From positions 5,332,001 to 5,396,000 of the forward strand of contig OZ271832.1 in assembly GCA_965601475.1 (NCBI GenBank): a DNA stretch of 64,000 nt. The letters run 5' to 3'. The notes under the pieces were generated by a model that ran no database searches, was not told the DNA's origin, and saw only the letters and a list, made by a program, of their open reading frames with translations. Below are positions 17,642-27,545 of the stretch, piece by piece. Within the stretch, counting starts at the first letter, position 1. Each line of letters opens with the position of its first letter. The translations under genes and the position numbers were made by a program. The stretch comes from JAWPMT01 sp965601475. GTDB lineage: Bacteria > Bacteroidota > Bacteroidia > Cytophagales > Cyclobacteriaceae.

Positions 17642-20011
17642 ATGATTCGCAACTACTTCCTTTCCTCACTTCGCTCTATTCTGAAAGACAAGACCTCTCT
17701 CTTGCTCAACCTGTTCGGTCTCACCCTGGGACTGTCAGCCTGCCTCATTGCCTACCTGCACATTAGCTACGAGCACAGCTATGACGACCACATGCTCAAT
17801 AAACACCAGGTCTTTCGGGTAATCGCGGGTGGGGGCCACGGAGGCTACTGGCCCAGGGTATCCAGTCCTGTTGCACCCAAACTCCAGGCAGAATTGCCAG
17901 AAGTGGTGTCATATGCGCGCATTACCCCACATAGCTACGATCCAAAGGTCACAGTTCGCTCGGGAGATAAGATCTTTAATGAAAGCAATTTCTACCTGGC
18001 CGATCCCGCACTATTGGCCATGTTCAGCATCAATATGCTGCAAGGGCCTCAGCAACCGCTGCAATCCCCGGAGCAGGTGATCATTTCACGGGCCATGGCG
18101 TCAAAGTACTTTGGGGACGACAACCCCATTGGGCAAGAACTCAAAGTAGATAGTCGCAGCGAATATGTGGTTTCCGGTGTTTTCGAAGACATCCCGTTTA
18201 ATAGCCACATTGATATAGACTTCATCGTGCCTTTCGAAAACCTGGAGCGGGTGAAACCCGGAACGCGGATAAATGGCAACTGGCGCCAGTTCAACTATTA
18301 CACCTATGTACAGTTGGAACCTTCGGCCAACCCATTTCTGGTTGATCTCAAAATGAAAGAAATCGTTGCCGAGTTTGCAGATGGCACTTCTATAAAGTTT
18401 GAGCGACTGGGTTTGCAAGCTGCAGCCGACATCCATTTTCAAGCAAGTCGGGGCAATGCGAAAAAGGCTTATGATGCCAAGTACCTATTGATATTCGGAT
18501 CCATTGCCGTGGGCATATTGCTCATCTCCTTTATCAATTTTGTCAATCTCAGCATCGCGGGGAGTACCCGCCGAATCAAAGAAGTGGGGCTGCGCAAAGT
18601 AGTAGGCGCTAGTAGGGGGCAACTGGTTTCGCAATTTATTCTCGAAGGTTTTATAGTAGCGCTAGGGGCGGGGATCCTTGCACTTGTGCTATCTCGCTAT
18701 GTATTTCTGGAGCAGATTAATGGGTTGCTCAATACCAACCTCTACTTCAACCCCTGGGATTTGGAGGTCCTGGGGCCGGTGCTACTGCTGACCGTAGTAA
18801 TCGCCCTGGCCGCGGGTTCGTACATCTCCGTGTTCATATTGACCTTTCACCCCATTACAGCGATCAAGGGAACAGTCAAGATTGGAAACAAGGGCAAGTT
18901 CTTCAAGTCGGCTTTGCTCACCACGCAGTTTGCCATTTCAAGTTTCCTTATCCTCTCAACCTGGATTGTCTACCAGCAATTGCAGCATATGCGCGATAGC
19001 GACCTAGGCCTGGAGCAAGATGGTATTGTCAATGTTCAACTGTACAATGAGGCTTCCTTAGAAAATGTTACCTCATTGAAGGCCGCCTTCATGCAAATTC
19101 CAGGGGTTGAAAGGGTATGTGCTTCCAGGTTTACCCCTGGTCAGCCCAACTGGCAACAGACGGTCCATTGGAGTGGTATTGAGGAGGAGCTCAATTTTTT
19201 TCTGATCGAAGTCGATGAGGACTTCATAGAAACTTATGGGCTAGAATTGATTCAAGGAGACCTTGATCAGATTAAATCTTCGCAACTGCCGTTGCAATAC
19301 ATCCTCAATGAGACTGCAGCACAATACCTAAAACAGGAACAGGTAGTGGGCATTCCATTCTCTGCACATAGCAAAGATCGAATGGTACCCATTTCCGGTG
19401 TTGTGAAGGATTTCAACTACAAATCTTTGCACAATGCCATTGAGCCTTTGGCACTTGTAGTCACCGCCGACAGGGTCAGCCAGATTTCTGTCAGTTTCAA
19501 CACCACCGACATACGTGGGCTGATGCAGCTGGTAGAAGCCACCTATGCTGGTATTCTTCCCAACAGCGCATTTGAATATGCCTTTGCGGATGCGCAATTC
19601 GACAACCTCTACCGCGCAGAAATGCAAACTGGCAGGTTGATCGGCATACTAACTGTGATTGCCATTATGCTGGCACTTTTGGGTCTCTATGGTTTGTTGT
19701 CCTACGCACTGAAAGAGCGCACAAAAGAAATAGCCATTCGCAAAATTCTTGGTATCGATCTTGGGCAAGTATTTCGGCTGCTCTCCAAAGGTTACATAGG
19801 CCTGATGATCATTGCCAATGTCGTTGCTGTTCCCCTGGCGTTGCTGGCTGTTGAACGGTGGTTGGAGAATTTCAATTACCGCATAACACCAGGGGCTTTG
19901 TCTTTTGTTGTCACAATCTCATGCATGATCCTATTGCTATTGTTGATTGTTGGGAGCAAGGTATTTCAAACCCAGAAGATCAATCCGGTCAAGGCACTCA
20001 GGTATGAATGA
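17642..20011 (+). CDS. FtsX-like ABC transporter permease (MacB-type)
   Basis: Inner-membrane permease of 789 residues. The frame is open upstream to 17546, but ATG 17642 (MIRNYFLSSLRSILKDKTSL) is where the family usually starts. Layout: first transmembrane helix (about 22-42), a large extracytoplasmic MacB_PCD domain, three helices with the FtsX signature VGLRKVVGASRGQLVSQF, a further helix, a second periplasmic domain, then a second FtsX block EIAIRKILGIDLGQVFRL and the C-terminal pair of helices, ending KINPVKALRYE. No ATPase subunit is encoded nearby, as is common for this family in Bacteroidota. Unlike the three permeases at 54-64 kb it has no N-terminal cytoplasmic prefix and no PadR partner. 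Substrate unknown. Confidence 0.9.
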   Translation: MIRNYFLSSLRSILKDKTSLLLNLFGLTLGLSACLIAYLHISYEHSYDDHMLNKHQVFRVIAGGGHGGYWPRVSSPVAPKLQAELPEVVSYARITPHSYDPKVTVRSGDKIFNESNFYLADPALLAMFSINMLQGPQQPLQSPEQVIISRAMASKYFGDDNPIGQELKVDSRSEYVVSGVFEDIPFNSHIDIDFIVPFENLERVKPGTRINGNWRQFNYYTYVQLEPSANPFLVDLKMKEIVAEFADGTSIKFERLGLQAAADIHFQASRGNAKKAYDAKYLLIFGSIAVGILLISFINFVNLSIAGSTRRIKEVGLRKVVGASRGQLVSQFILEGFIVALGAGILALVLSRYVFLEQINGLLNTNLYFNPWDLEVLGPVLLLTVVIALAAGSYISVFILTFHPITAIKGTVKIGNKGKFFKSALLTTQFAISSFLILSTWIVYQQLQHMRDSDLGLEQDGIVNVQLYNEASLENVTSLKAAFMQIPGVERVCASRFTPGQPNWQQTVHWSGIEEELNFFLIEVDEDFIETYGLELIQGDLDQIKSSQLPLQYILNETAAQYLKQEQVVGIPFSAHSKDRMVPISGVVKDFNYKSLHNAIEPLALVVTADRVSQISVSFNTTDIRGLMQLVEATYAGILPNSAFEYAFADAQFDNLYRAEMQTGRLIGILTVIAIMLALLGLYGLLSYALKERTKEIAIRKILGIDLGQVFRLLSKGYIGLMIIANVVAVPLALLAVERWLENFNYRITPGALSFVVTISCMILLLLLIVGSKVFQTQKINPVKALRYE

Positions 20012-20014
20012 TCT

Positions 20015-21007
20015 CTAGTCGATGTGTGTTTGCTTATGAAGCGTGGTGATTATTTCCACCAGTCTGGCGGCCAGGGTTGCGGTATGATCATCCACGTCGA
20101 AAATGGGGTTGAGTTCAGCAATATCGCAGGAGAGAACTTTGCCACTATTGAATAGATAGGTAAGGGTCTTCTCGACAAAAGACGGGGTGAAACCCATTGG
20201 TGACGGTGCACTTACGCCCGGTGCATAGGCTGAGGAGAACCCGTCCAGGTCGATGGTGATATAAAGCCAATCATGACTTTCAATGAAGGAATTTAACTTA
20301 CTGGTTATCAATTCAAAATCGGCTATATCACAATCTTCACTTAGTATATATTTTGTCTGGGTTTCCTGGGCCATCTCAAAAAGCAATGGCGCATTAGAGG
20401 CCTTTTGGATACCCAAGGCGAAATAACCGACCTCCTGGCTTTCAGTCAATATTTGATAGAATGGTGTTCCGGAGTGCGATTGGTTTTCGACGGGCCGAAG
20501 GTCGAAGTGTGCGTCGAAGTTGATGATACCGATTCTTCTTTTCGGTTGATCACCGATGAACCTGCTGATGCCTCTGTAATGCCCGTACGCGACATCATGA
20601 CCACCACCCAGGACTAGTGGGAAGACGCCTGTCTGGAGGAGATGTGCGACAAGCGTAGAAAGGTCCTCCTGTGCTTCTTCCATCGCTAACTCGGCACAGA
20701 CGATATCGCCCAGATCTGCTACCTGGCATTCGGTGTGATGATAAGCAAGTTTTGCTAATCGCCGTCGAATGGCCAGAGGTCCTTCCTTGGCACCAGGTCT
20801 TCCCAGGTTTCGACGGACTCCCTCATCGCAGGCATATCCCACGAGTGCGATGTCTGGCGTGTCATCCTTCAGCTCCTTCAGTGATCTGGTGTCAAGGTTG
20901 ATGAGAGTGACGGCCTCATGCCAATACTGCGGACCTTGTGACTGTGAGCTCTTGCGTCCTTGCCATAGGCCAGGGTCTGGTGATCTGTAGTTCCTCATTC
21001 GGGTCAT
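20015..21007 (-). CDS. hutG: Formimidoylglutamase
   Basis: Last step of histidine degradation: N-formimidoyl-L-glutamate is hydrolysed to glutamate and formamide. The 330-residue protein is a member of the arginase fold with metal motifs GGGHDVAYGHYRGI, INFDAHFDLRP and ITIDLDGFSSAYAPGVSAP; the HFDLRP variant is typical of HutG rather than arginase. Its ATG overlaps the stop of hutI by four bases (ATGA), so it is translationally coupled in the order hutU-hutI-hutG. It is convergent with the permease gene with 3 bp between stops. Length and motifs are normal. Confidence 0.92.
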   Translation of the reverse strand: MTRMRNYRSPDPGLWQGRKSSQSQGPQYWHEAVTLINLDTRSLKELKDDTPDIALVGYACDEGVRRNLGRPGAKEGPLAIRRRLAKLAYHHTECQVADLGDIVCAELAMEEAQEDLSTLVAHLLQTGVFPLVLGGGHDVAYGHYRGISRFIGDQPKRRIGIINFDAHFDLRPVENQSHSGTPFYQILTESQEVGYFALGIQKASNAPLLFEMAQETQTKYILSEDCDIADFELITSKLNSFIESHDWLYITIDLDGFSSAYAPGVSAPSPMGFTPSFVEKTLTYLFNSGKVLSCDIAELNPIFDVDDHTATLAARLVEIITTLHKQTHID

Positions 21008-22251
21008 GGGTGGATTTGTTTTCGACCAGACAGGAAGACTTCGTCAATCTGATCACTTCCAAATGCATAGGGTAGGGCATTGTAGGAACTGATCGGTTTT
21101 GTGAGGATTAGGTTCGCCTGTTTGCCTTCAGCAATGGATCCTACTTTTTCTTCCAGACCCATGGCATATGCACCATTGATCGTTGCCGCGTTGATAGCTT
21201 CCTCTGGTGTGAGGCCCATTTTGACGGTAGCTGCCGAAACCACAAAATTCATATTCCCTGATGGTGCTGAGCCAGGATTGTAGTCTGTCGCGAGGGCAAG
21301 TGGCAGGCCGGCATCAATCAATTGACGGGCTGGGGTATAGGGTATGCCCAGGAAAAAGGAACAGCCCGGCAAAGCCACAGGCATCGTCTCCGCGCCTTTG
21401 AGTGCATCGATATCCTCATCCCGCAAGATCTCCAAGTGATCCACAGAAAGTGCCTGGTGCTTGACCGCCAGAGCCACACCTCCAAAAGCATTGAACTGGT
21501 TGACATGGATTTTCGGAACAAGGCCATAGGCTTTTGCCGAAGAGAGCACGTATTCCGTGTCTTCCAGTGAGAAGTAGCCGGTCTCGCAAAACACGTCGAT
21601 GTAGTCAGCTAAATGTGAGTTGGCAATTTCAGGCAATACCTCTTCGGTCATCATTCGGAGGAATTCTTGGGTCTTCCCAGAGAATTCCCCGGGGAGTGCA
21701 TGCGCGGCCAGGTAAGTGGCTTTGATGGGTATGGGGAACGCTTCGCCCAATCTCTTGATCACCCGCAGCATTTTCAACTCAGCTTCAGGGGTGAGCCCGT
21801 AGCCGGATTTGATTTCTATCGCCCCGGTGCCCAACTTTATCACTTCCTCAAGCCGAACCTTGCTCTGTTGAAACAGGTCTTCCTCTGAAGTGCCTTGAAG
21901 TTTCGCTGCGGAATTCAAGATGCCACCACCCTTTTTGGCGATCTCCTCATAGCTGAGTCCCTTGATTCTGTCCACAAACTCTCCTTCACGATTGCCAGCA
22001 TACACCAGGTGCGTATGAGAATCGCACCATGCAGGCAGTACGATCTTGCCAGTTGCATCAATCACCTCCGTTGGCTCTTCGGGAGAAGGGCACTGCTCCA
22101 TGGACCCAAAGCTGTCTATCCGGCCGTCTCGAATCTGGAGGAAAGCATTCTGCAACGTTGGCAGTGTTTGCATCGCTTTCCCGGCCACGAATCGCACCTC
22201 GTCATGCCGCACCTGCAGCAGCTCCTTGATGTTCTTGATTAACAACATCAT
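21004..22251 (-). CDS. hutI: Imidazolonepropionase
   Basis: Third enzyme of the histidine utilisation pathway: hydrolyses 4-imidazolone-5-propionate to N-formimidoylglutamate. The 415-residue amidohydrolase carries the metal-binding DSHTHLVYAGNREGEF motif, the conserved EIKSGYGLTPEAELKML block, the HVNQFNAFGG metal/substrate block and ALATDYNPGSAPSGNM near the end. Length is as expected for HutI (about 405-415). Four-base overlaps with hutU upstream and hutG downstream mark a tight operon. The start at ATG 22251 overlaps the hutU stop. Confidence 0.96.
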   Translation of the reverse strand: MMLLIKNIKELLQVRHDEVRFVAGKAMQTLPTLQNAFLQIRDGRIDSFGSMEQCPSPEEPTEVIDATGKIVLPAWCDSHTHLVYAGNREGEFVDRIKGLSYEEIAKKGGGILNSAAKLQGTSEEDLFQQSKVRLEEVIKLGTGAIEIKSGYGLTPEAELKMLRVIKRLGEAFPIPIKATYLAAHALPGEFSGKTQEFLRMMTEEVLPEIANSHLADYIDVFCETGYFSLEDTEYVLSSAKAYGLVPKIHVNQFNAFGGVALAVKHQALSVDHLEILRDEDIDALKGAETMPVALPGCSFFLGIPYTPARQLIDAGLPLALATDYNPGSAPSGNMNFVVSAATVKMGLTPEEAINAATINGAYAMGLEEKVGSIAEGKQANLILTKPISSYNALPYAFGSDQIDEVFLSGRKQIHP

Positions 22252-24248
22252 CTGAAGAGGTCTTTGAGTAGGTCATCTTCCACTGGGTTGGCAAGTGTAA
22301 CCCTCAAGTTGGGCGTTCTTCTCATTTCCCGTACTATGGCGAATCTTGCTCCTTCATTTCGTGCCCAACTCCTGCGCGCAATGCCATTGTTCACGTCATA
22401 GAAGAGCATCGATTCAAGTCGCTTCTCTGCTGCCGGGGTGCCGTCCAGGAGCATGCCAAAACCACCATTGATCACTTCACCCCAGCCAACACCACCACCA
22501 TTGTGAATGGACACCCAGGTCGCACCACGGAAGCTGTCTCCAATTACATTGTGAATGGCCATGTCTGCTGTGAATTTGCTCCCGTCATAAATGTTTGAAG
22601 TCTCTCGATAGGGAGAGTCCGTACCGCTGACATCATGATGGTCTCTGCCCAGTACTACAGGGCCGATGTCACCACGGGCTACAGCATCGTTGAAAGCCTT
22701 GGCTATGTTGATGCGCCCCTCGGCATCGGCGTAAAGGATGCGAGCCTGCGATCCGACGACCAGACGATTCTCCTTCGCATCCCTGATCCAGGTGATGTTG
22801 TCCTGCATTTGCAACTGGATTTCTTTGGGAGCTGCTTTCATGATACTTTCCAGGGTCTGCATGGCGATTTCATCGGTACGGTCCAGGTCTTCTGGCTCTC
22901 CTGAGGCGCAGACCCATCTAAATGGCCCAAAGCCGTAATCAAAGCACATGGGACCGAGGATGTCCTGGACGTAGGAGGGATACCGAAAGTCGATCTTGTT
23001 CGGAGCCATTACATCTGCACCGGCGCGGGATGCTTCCAATAGGAAGGCATTCCCATAGTCGAAGAAATAGGTGCCTTTGGCAGTATGCCGGTTGATGGCT
23101 GCGGCATGGCGACGCAAGGATTCCTGGACCTTCTGTTTGAATATTTCCGGCTCTTCCCGAATCAATCGATTGGATTCTTCAAAAGTCACGTCGACTGGAT
23201 AGTATCCACCTGTCCAAGGAATGTGGAGGGAGGTCTGATCAGAGCCAAGGTGCACGAAAATGTCTTCCTCATCAAAGCGTTCCCATACTTCTACCACATT
23301 GCCAATGAAGGCAATGGATACCACTTCCCCCCGCTGCTGAGCTTGTTTCGTCCGTGCAACTAACGCTTCCATATTATCGATGAGTTCATCTACCCAGCCT
23401 TGCTCATGTCGTTTCCTCGCCGCCTGCGGATTCACCTCTGCACAGACCGTGATGCAATTGGCAATATTCCCCGCTTTGGGTTGCGCCCCGCTCATGCCGC
23501 CCAAACCTGCAGTCAGAAAGATCTTGCCCTGGGGTGTTTCTCCCTGGTTCAAGACTTTTCGAAAGGCGTTCATGACCGTTATGGTCGTACCATGGACGAT
23601 ACCTTGCGGGCCGATGTACATGTAGGATCCGGCTGTCATTTGTCCATATTGCGTCACGCCCAGGGCATTGTATTTTTCCCAATCATCAGGAGCAGAGTAA
23701 TTGGGGATCATCATGCCATTCGTGACGATTACCCTGGGAGACTCGGGTGAAGACGGAAACAAACCCATAGGATGACCTGAATACATGTGTAGGGTCTGTT
23801 GATCGGTCATGGTGGAGAGATACTGCATGGTCAACAGATACTGCGCCCAGTTTTGAAAGACAGCGCCGTTGCCACCATAGGTGATCAATTCTTCGGGGTG
23901 TTGTGCTACTTTGGGGTCCAGATTGTTCTGGATCATCAACATGATGGCTGCAGCTTGTCGGGTTTGGGATGGATACTCGTGGAGGGGTCGGGCATACATC
24001 TGATACTCCGGCTTGAAGCGGTACATGTAGATTCTACCATAATCCCTGAGTTCCTGGGCGAATTCTGTTGCAAGTTCTTGGTGCCAGCCTACAGGGAAAT
24101 ACCGGAGGGCATTTTTGATGGCTAGTTGCTTTTCTTCCGCTGATAGGATATCCTTTCGCTTTGGCGCGTGATTCGCCTTGGCATCAAAGGTACTTTTTCG
24201 GGGTAAAGCCCTGGGGATGCCCTGCAATATCAATTCCTGGAAATTCAT
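22248..24248 (-). CDS. hutU: Urocanate hydratase (long form)
   Basis: Second enzyme of histidine degradation: adds water to urocanate to give imidazolonepropionate using tightly bound NAD+. GTG 24251 and ATG 24248 are adjacent; the ATG is used. Diagnostic blocks include YGGNGAVFQNWAQY, MYSGHPMGLFPS, the NAD-binding TAGLGGMSGAQPKAG, FDYGNAFL, and GPVVLGRDHHDVSGTDSPYR with GGGVGWGE. At 666 residues it belongs to the longer urocanase type (about 660-680) rather than the roughly 555-residue form of many bacteria. It is first in the hutU-hutI-hutG operon. hutH (histidine ammonia-lyase), which makes urocanate, is not in this window. Confidence 0.96.
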   Translation of the reverse strand: MNFQELILQGIPRALPRKSTFDAKANHAPKRKDILSAEEKQLAIKNALRYFPVGWHQELATEFAQELRDYGRIYMYRFKPEYQMYARPLHEYPSQTRQAAAIMLMIQNNLDPKVAQHPEELITYGGNGAVFQNWAQYLLTMQYLSTMTDQQTLHMYSGHPMGLFPSSPESPRVIVTNGMMIPNYSAPDDWEKYNALGVTQYGQMTAGSYMYIGPQGIVHGTTITVMNAFRKVLNQGETPQGKIFLTAGLGGMSGAQPKAGNIANCITVCAEVNPQAARKRHEQGWVDELIDNMEALVARTKQAQQRGEVVSIAFIGNVVEVWERFDEEDIFVHLGSDQTSLHIPWTGGYYPVDVTFEESNRLIREEPEIFKQKVQESLRRHAAAINRHTAKGTYFFDYGNAFLLEASRAGADVMAPNKIDFRYPSYVQDILGPMCFDYGFGPFRWVCASGEPEDLDRTDEIAMQTLESIMKAAPKEIQLQMQDNITWIRDAKENRLVVGSQARILYADAEGRINIAKAFNDAVARGDIGPVVLGRDHHDVSGTDSPYRETSNIYDGSKFTADMAIHNVIGDSFRGATWVSIHNGGGVGWGEVINGGFGMLLDGTPAAEKRLESMLFYDVNNGIARRSWARNEGARFAIVREMRRTPNLRVTLANPVEDDLLKDLFR

Positions 24249-24309
24249 CACTTTTCCTGATTTGGGTTATAGGGTGCAAATTATAAAATCAGTTGATGGA
24301 TAGAGCTAT

Positions 24310-24323
24310 TGACCATTGGGTCA
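24310..24323. promoter_or_regulatory. Inverted repeat TGACC-N4-GGTCA upstream of hutU
   Basis: Perfect five-base half-sites TGACC/GGTCA separated by ATTG, in the 77 bp between the LytTR gene stop and the hutU start. It lies 62 bp upstream of hutU, a reasonable place for an operator. The same half-sites with a 7-base spacer occur just upstream of the hydrogenase operon (37983-37999). Which protein, if any, binds is not shown by the sequence. Confidence 0.35.
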
Positions 24324-24325
24324 TA

Positions 24326-25063
24326 TCATAGTTCGTATGACTTCCCGATAGGAATAATGCGTCCTCCAATCTCGACATTCTCATTGTTGTAGGAGGCGAT
24401 CTTATCCTTGTTGATGATAAAGGATTTGTGGATACGCTGGAAGTAGTCCGGCAGGAGATTTTCTGCCTCCTTCAGGGTCAAATACGAGATCAGCGATTTG
24501 TTGTTCTCCAGGTAGATTGTAATGTAGTTGCCCAGGCCCTCAACGTAAAGAATAGCAGATGGCCGTACCCGATGGTATCGCTTATCGCTGCGAATTTCTA
24601 ATGGAGTCTCCTTGATGTCAACTGTTGCTTTTCTTTCACCAATCCAATACTGGTAGATTTTCAGGGCACTTAGCAGCATTACAGTGGAATTGATAAGCAC
24701 TATGGACCTCACGGCAGCTGTTGCAGACCAAAGACTGGTTTGTTCAAGCAAAAGCAATTCATGAAAGTAATAGGTCAATACCCTTTGTAACAATCCCGCC
24801 ACAATCACGAGGAGAAGGTAGGTGAGCAGGAATCGAAGCAGCCGTTCACGGCCAAGGAACTGCGGAATCAGGTAATAGATGGACACATACGAAGCGCCTA
24901 TACGCAAAGGCATCAATACAAATTCCAACTCGAAGGAAGCAAACAGTCGACCCTCTTTGGCCCACAGAAAGCTGAAGAAAACGTAGTAGAATACCCAGAA
25001 GACGATGTGCGTCAACATCCGGGAATTGAATAGGTAGAGTGCCGGGGACAAAATTGGCTTCAT
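24326..25063 (-). CDS. Membrane LytTR-type transcriptional regulator
   Basis: DNA-binding regulator of 245 residues (ATG 25063 used; GTG 25066 adjacent). The N-terminal half has about four hydrophobic helices (FWVFYYVFFSFLW, LMPLRIGASYVSIYYLI, LLRFLLTYLLLVIVAGLL, VRSIVLINSTVMLLSAL). The C-terminal half is a LytTR domain: YVEGLGNYITIYLENNKSL, ...LPDYFQRIHKSFIINKDKI, ending VEIGGRIIPIGKSYEL. There is no receiver domain, so control must come through the membrane part rather than phosphorylation. Same strand as the hut operon and 77 bp upstream of hutU, so it may be co-transcribed with, or regulate, histidine catabolism; this is position-based inference. Confidence 0.88.
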   Translation of the reverse strand: MKPILSPALYLFNSRMLTHIVFWVFYYVFFSFLWAKEGRLFASFELEFVLMPLRIGASYVSIYYLIPQFLGRERLLRFLLTYLLLVIVAGLLQRVLTYYFHELLLLEQTSLWSATAAVRSIVLINSTVMLLSALKIYQYWIGERKATVDIKETPLEIRSDKRYHRVRPSAILYVEGLGNYITIYLENNKSLISYLTLKEAENLLPDYFQRIHKSFIINKDKIASYNNENVEIGGRIIPIGKSYEL

Positions 25064-25163
25064 CACGTCATGAAGATAAGTGCATTCACGTAAGAAATGA
25101 CTTTGGATACATAAAAGTCCGAATCGACAATCATTTCTTCGTTTGTTTCAGGGCAAAAATCCA

Positions 25164-26486
25164 ATGGCATTACAAATCCGGAAATCCATGAGAAGCGCAA
25201 TGATTTTACTTTTCTCTGGCATCACCTTCACTGCTTTTTCACAAGACCTAAGCCGAAGGGCCCGCTGGCAGGCTTCCTTCGAAGGCGATTTCCCAGGGGT
25301 TTGGATAAAATCCATTGAAGACCAAAGCCCCTTGGCTGACGTGGGCTTGAAAGAGATGGACAAGGTGCTGCAGGTGAATGATCGCCGGTTGCTGACCAGT
25401 GAGGACTGGGGTGTAGCGACCTATGCGATACGAGCCAACGAACCCACGAAGATCACCTACCGCCGTGGGGACAAAGTGGGAGCCGTTGAGGTGCGGCTCA
25501 ATGAGCTTGGCAAGGAAACGCACGAGGGGTTGGATACCTTTTATGAGGAAGTCACAGGTGACTATGGAATCGGCCAAAGGACGATCATTACCAAACCTCA
25601 AGGCCAATCGGGTCGGATGCCGGCTATCATGCTCCTTCAGGGATTGAGTTGCAGCACCATCGAGGATTACCCGGGCAGAACTAGCAATTGGGCCAAACAT
25701 ATCACTTACGTCGTGGAGCAGTCCGGTATGGTGGTAATGCGCGTAGAAAAACCCGGAGTAGGCGACAGTGAAGGAGATTGCTCCCAGACTGATTTCATCA
25801 CAGAGCTGGAGGGCTATCGCGCGGCTTTGCGCGCCCTGAAAAGTAAAGACTATGTGGACCCGCAACGCATCGTTGTCTACGGGTCCAGCATGGGGAGTGC
25901 CCTTGCTCCACTGTTGGCCAATGAATTTGAACTGGCGGGAGTGATTTCCGATGGTACGTTTTTCAAAACATGGTACGAGCACATGCTGGAGATTGAAAGA
26001 AGGATCCTCCAGATGAATGGAGATAACGAATCAGCGATTCTGAAGAAAATGAATGAAGCTTATATCCCGCTGTATTATGGCATGTTGATTCAGGGAAAGG
26101 CTTATGAGGAAGTTGTGAAAGAAACGCCATCATTGGCTGACTACAACTACCATGGGCCCCAGCACATGTACGGTCGCCCAATGTCATATTATCAACAGCT
26201 ACAAAAATATGACCTGGCGGGTGAGTGGGAGAAGGTACAGGCTCCTGTCCGGCTGTTGTATGGCTCAAATGATTGGATCATGTCGGAGTTCGACAACCAC
26301 ATGATCATCAGGGTCCTGGATCGTGTCGGACACGAAGATCACGAATTACTGATTTATCCCGGTCTGGACCATTGGAACACCATTCATCAGACGCCTGACG
26401 ACTCCTTCCATGGCCGACCAGGAAAGTGGGATCCGGCCGTTCCACAGCAGGTGGTTGACTGGGCCAGGATGATGGCTAATCCCTGA
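25164..26486 (+). CDS. Exported PDZ-alpha/beta hydrolase
   Basis: Start at ATG 25164 (frame open from 25143), giving a signal peptide (MRSAMILLFSGITFTAFSQ) about ten residues in. Residues about 35-110 look like a PDZ domain (GVWIKSIEDQSPLADVGLKEMDKVLQVNDRRL), the rest an alpha/beta hydrolase: oxyanion region LLQGLSC, nucleophile elbow VYGSSMGSALAP, a plausible acidic residue in GSNDWIMSEFD and the catalytic His in YPGLDHWNT. Combining a PDZ domain with a serine hydrolase suggests an esterase or peptidase docked onto a C-terminal peptide in the periplasm (inference). Single gene, convergent with the next. Confidence 0.82.
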   Translation: MALQIRKSMRSAMILLFSGITFTAFSQDLSRRARWQASFEGDFPGVWIKSIEDQSPLADVGLKEMDKVLQVNDRRLLTSEDWGVATYAIRANEPTKITYRRGDKVGAVEVRLNELGKETHEGLDTFYEEVTGDYGIGQRTIITKPQGQSGRMPAIMLLQGLSCSTIEDYPGRTSNWAKHITYVVEQSGMVVMRVEKPGVGDSEGDCSQTDFITELEGYRAALRALKSKDYVDPQRIVVYGSSMGSALAPLLANEFELAGVISDGTFFKTWYEHMLEIERRILQMNGDNESAILKKMNEAYIPLYYGMLIQGKAYEEVVKETPSLADYNYHGPQHMYGRPMSYYQQLQKYDLAGEWEKVQAPVRLLYGSNDWIMSEFDNHMIIRVLDRVGHEDHELLIYPGLDHWNTIHQTPDDSFHGRPGKWDPAVPQQVVDWARMMANP

Positions 26487-26487
26487 G

Positions 26488-26889
26488 TCAATAGCTTCGG
26501 ACTGACACCTTGCTGATGACGGTCTTCCTGAATTCTCCGGGCTGTTTCTCATTGAGTAACTTCCTTTCACCGCGTTCTTCGAACAAGATCTTGAAATTCT
26601 CTTCAACAGCATCGTATTGCTCCTGATCTTTGAATTCAGTCAAAAGCACCAGATGCGCAGGAAGCTCTTGACTGTATGGGATTTCAAAGAGGCTGAAGTC
26701 CGAGATGTATTCACGCTTTAGGGCCTCGACTCGGAGTGATTTCCAGTTGTTTTCATAGTAGTACACAGCTTCTGCTTTCTGCTCATCCAGGATCTCAACG
26801 AACTCAATGATGGTAATAGAGGGGTTTTCTTGAGCACATAGCTCAAAAGACAAAGGCAGAATGAATAGTAATAGCCATTTGGAATTCAT
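26488..26889 (-). CDS. Unknown small secreted protein
   Basis: A 133-residue protein with a clear signal peptide (MNSKWLLLFILPLSFELCAQ). The mature part (about 112 residues) reads as a small alpha/beta sandwich (SITIIEFVEILDEQKAEAVY, HLVLLTEFKDQEQYDAVEENF) with the spacing of ferredoxin-like monooxygenase/EthD-type domains, but no catalytic residues are recognisable, so the similarity is a guess. It is convergent with the hydrolase gene with one base between stops, and 113 bp upstream of its start begins the divergent ECF sigma operon. Confidence 0.6.
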   Translation of the reverse strand: MNSKWLLLFILPLSFELCAQENPSITIIEFVEILDEQKAEAVYYYENNWKSLRVEALKREYISDFSLFEIPYSQELPAHLVLLTEFKDQEQYDAVEENFKILFEERGERKLLNEKQPGEFRKTVISKVSVRSY

Positions 26890-27002
26890 GGGTGTGGAGA
26901 TTTTTGGAACCTAAGTTACCTAAATGCCCATCGCCAGGCACTGTAAAAATCGGCCGGTTGCCTCCAAATAGGTGCGAAAATATGCGTTAACTTCAGGCTT
27001 GC

Positions 27003-27545
27003 ATGGCAGAAACCCGGGACCAATCCATAGTCAAAGTCATCAGGCAGTATAGCCAACGGCTTTTTGGGTTCATACGCGGACGTGTCAGCAGGGAAGAGGA
27101 TGCCGAGGACATTTTGCAGGAGGTGTGGTATCAGTTGACCAGGGTGGTGGATATCGAGGAACTGCAAAGCATCAGTGGCTGGCTATTCCAGACGGCAAGA
27201 AGCAAAATCATCGATCGTTATCGGAAGAAAAAGGACCTTATCCTTGATGAAGGGCTATTTGAACAAGGTGATGGGTTCTCTGATATTATGTTGGAGACTG
27301 ACCGCTTGCCTGAAGACGAATTCTTCAAAGAGGTATTTTGGGAGGAACTGATGGCGGCACTCGATGAATTACCACCCAACCAAAGAGAAGTTTTTGTGAA
27401 GCACGAGTTAGAAGGGATGACCCTCCAGGAGATTGCCGAGGAGCAGCAAGACAAGCTGAAAACGGTCATTTCCAGGAAAAGATATGCCGTACAACACCTC
27501 AAGCGCCGCTTACAACAATTATATGACGAACTTAATGACCTTTAA
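27003..27545 (+). CDS. ECF-type RNA polymerase sigma factor
   Basis: Alternative sigma factor of 180 residues with region 2 (YSQRLFGFIRGRVSREEDAE, DILQEVWYQL, then GWLFQTARSKIIDRYRKKK) and region 4 with a helix-turn-helix (LPPNQREVFVKHELEGM, TLQEIAEEQQDKLKTVISRK). It is the first gene of a four-gene run in which the next ATG follows its stop codon directly. No classical anti-sigma factor follows; the three small downstream membrane proteins are the candidates for signal input (inference). The ATG at 27003 fits the start of region 2. Confidence 0.93.
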   Translation: MAETRDQSIVKVIRQYSQRLFGFIRGRVSREEDAEDILQEVWYQLTRVVDIEELQSISGWLFQTARSKIIDRYRKKKDLILDEGLFEQGDGFSDIMLETDRLPEDEFFKEVFWEELMAALDELPPNQREVFVKHELEGMTLQEIAEEQQDKLKTVISRKRYAVQHLKRRLQQLYDELNDL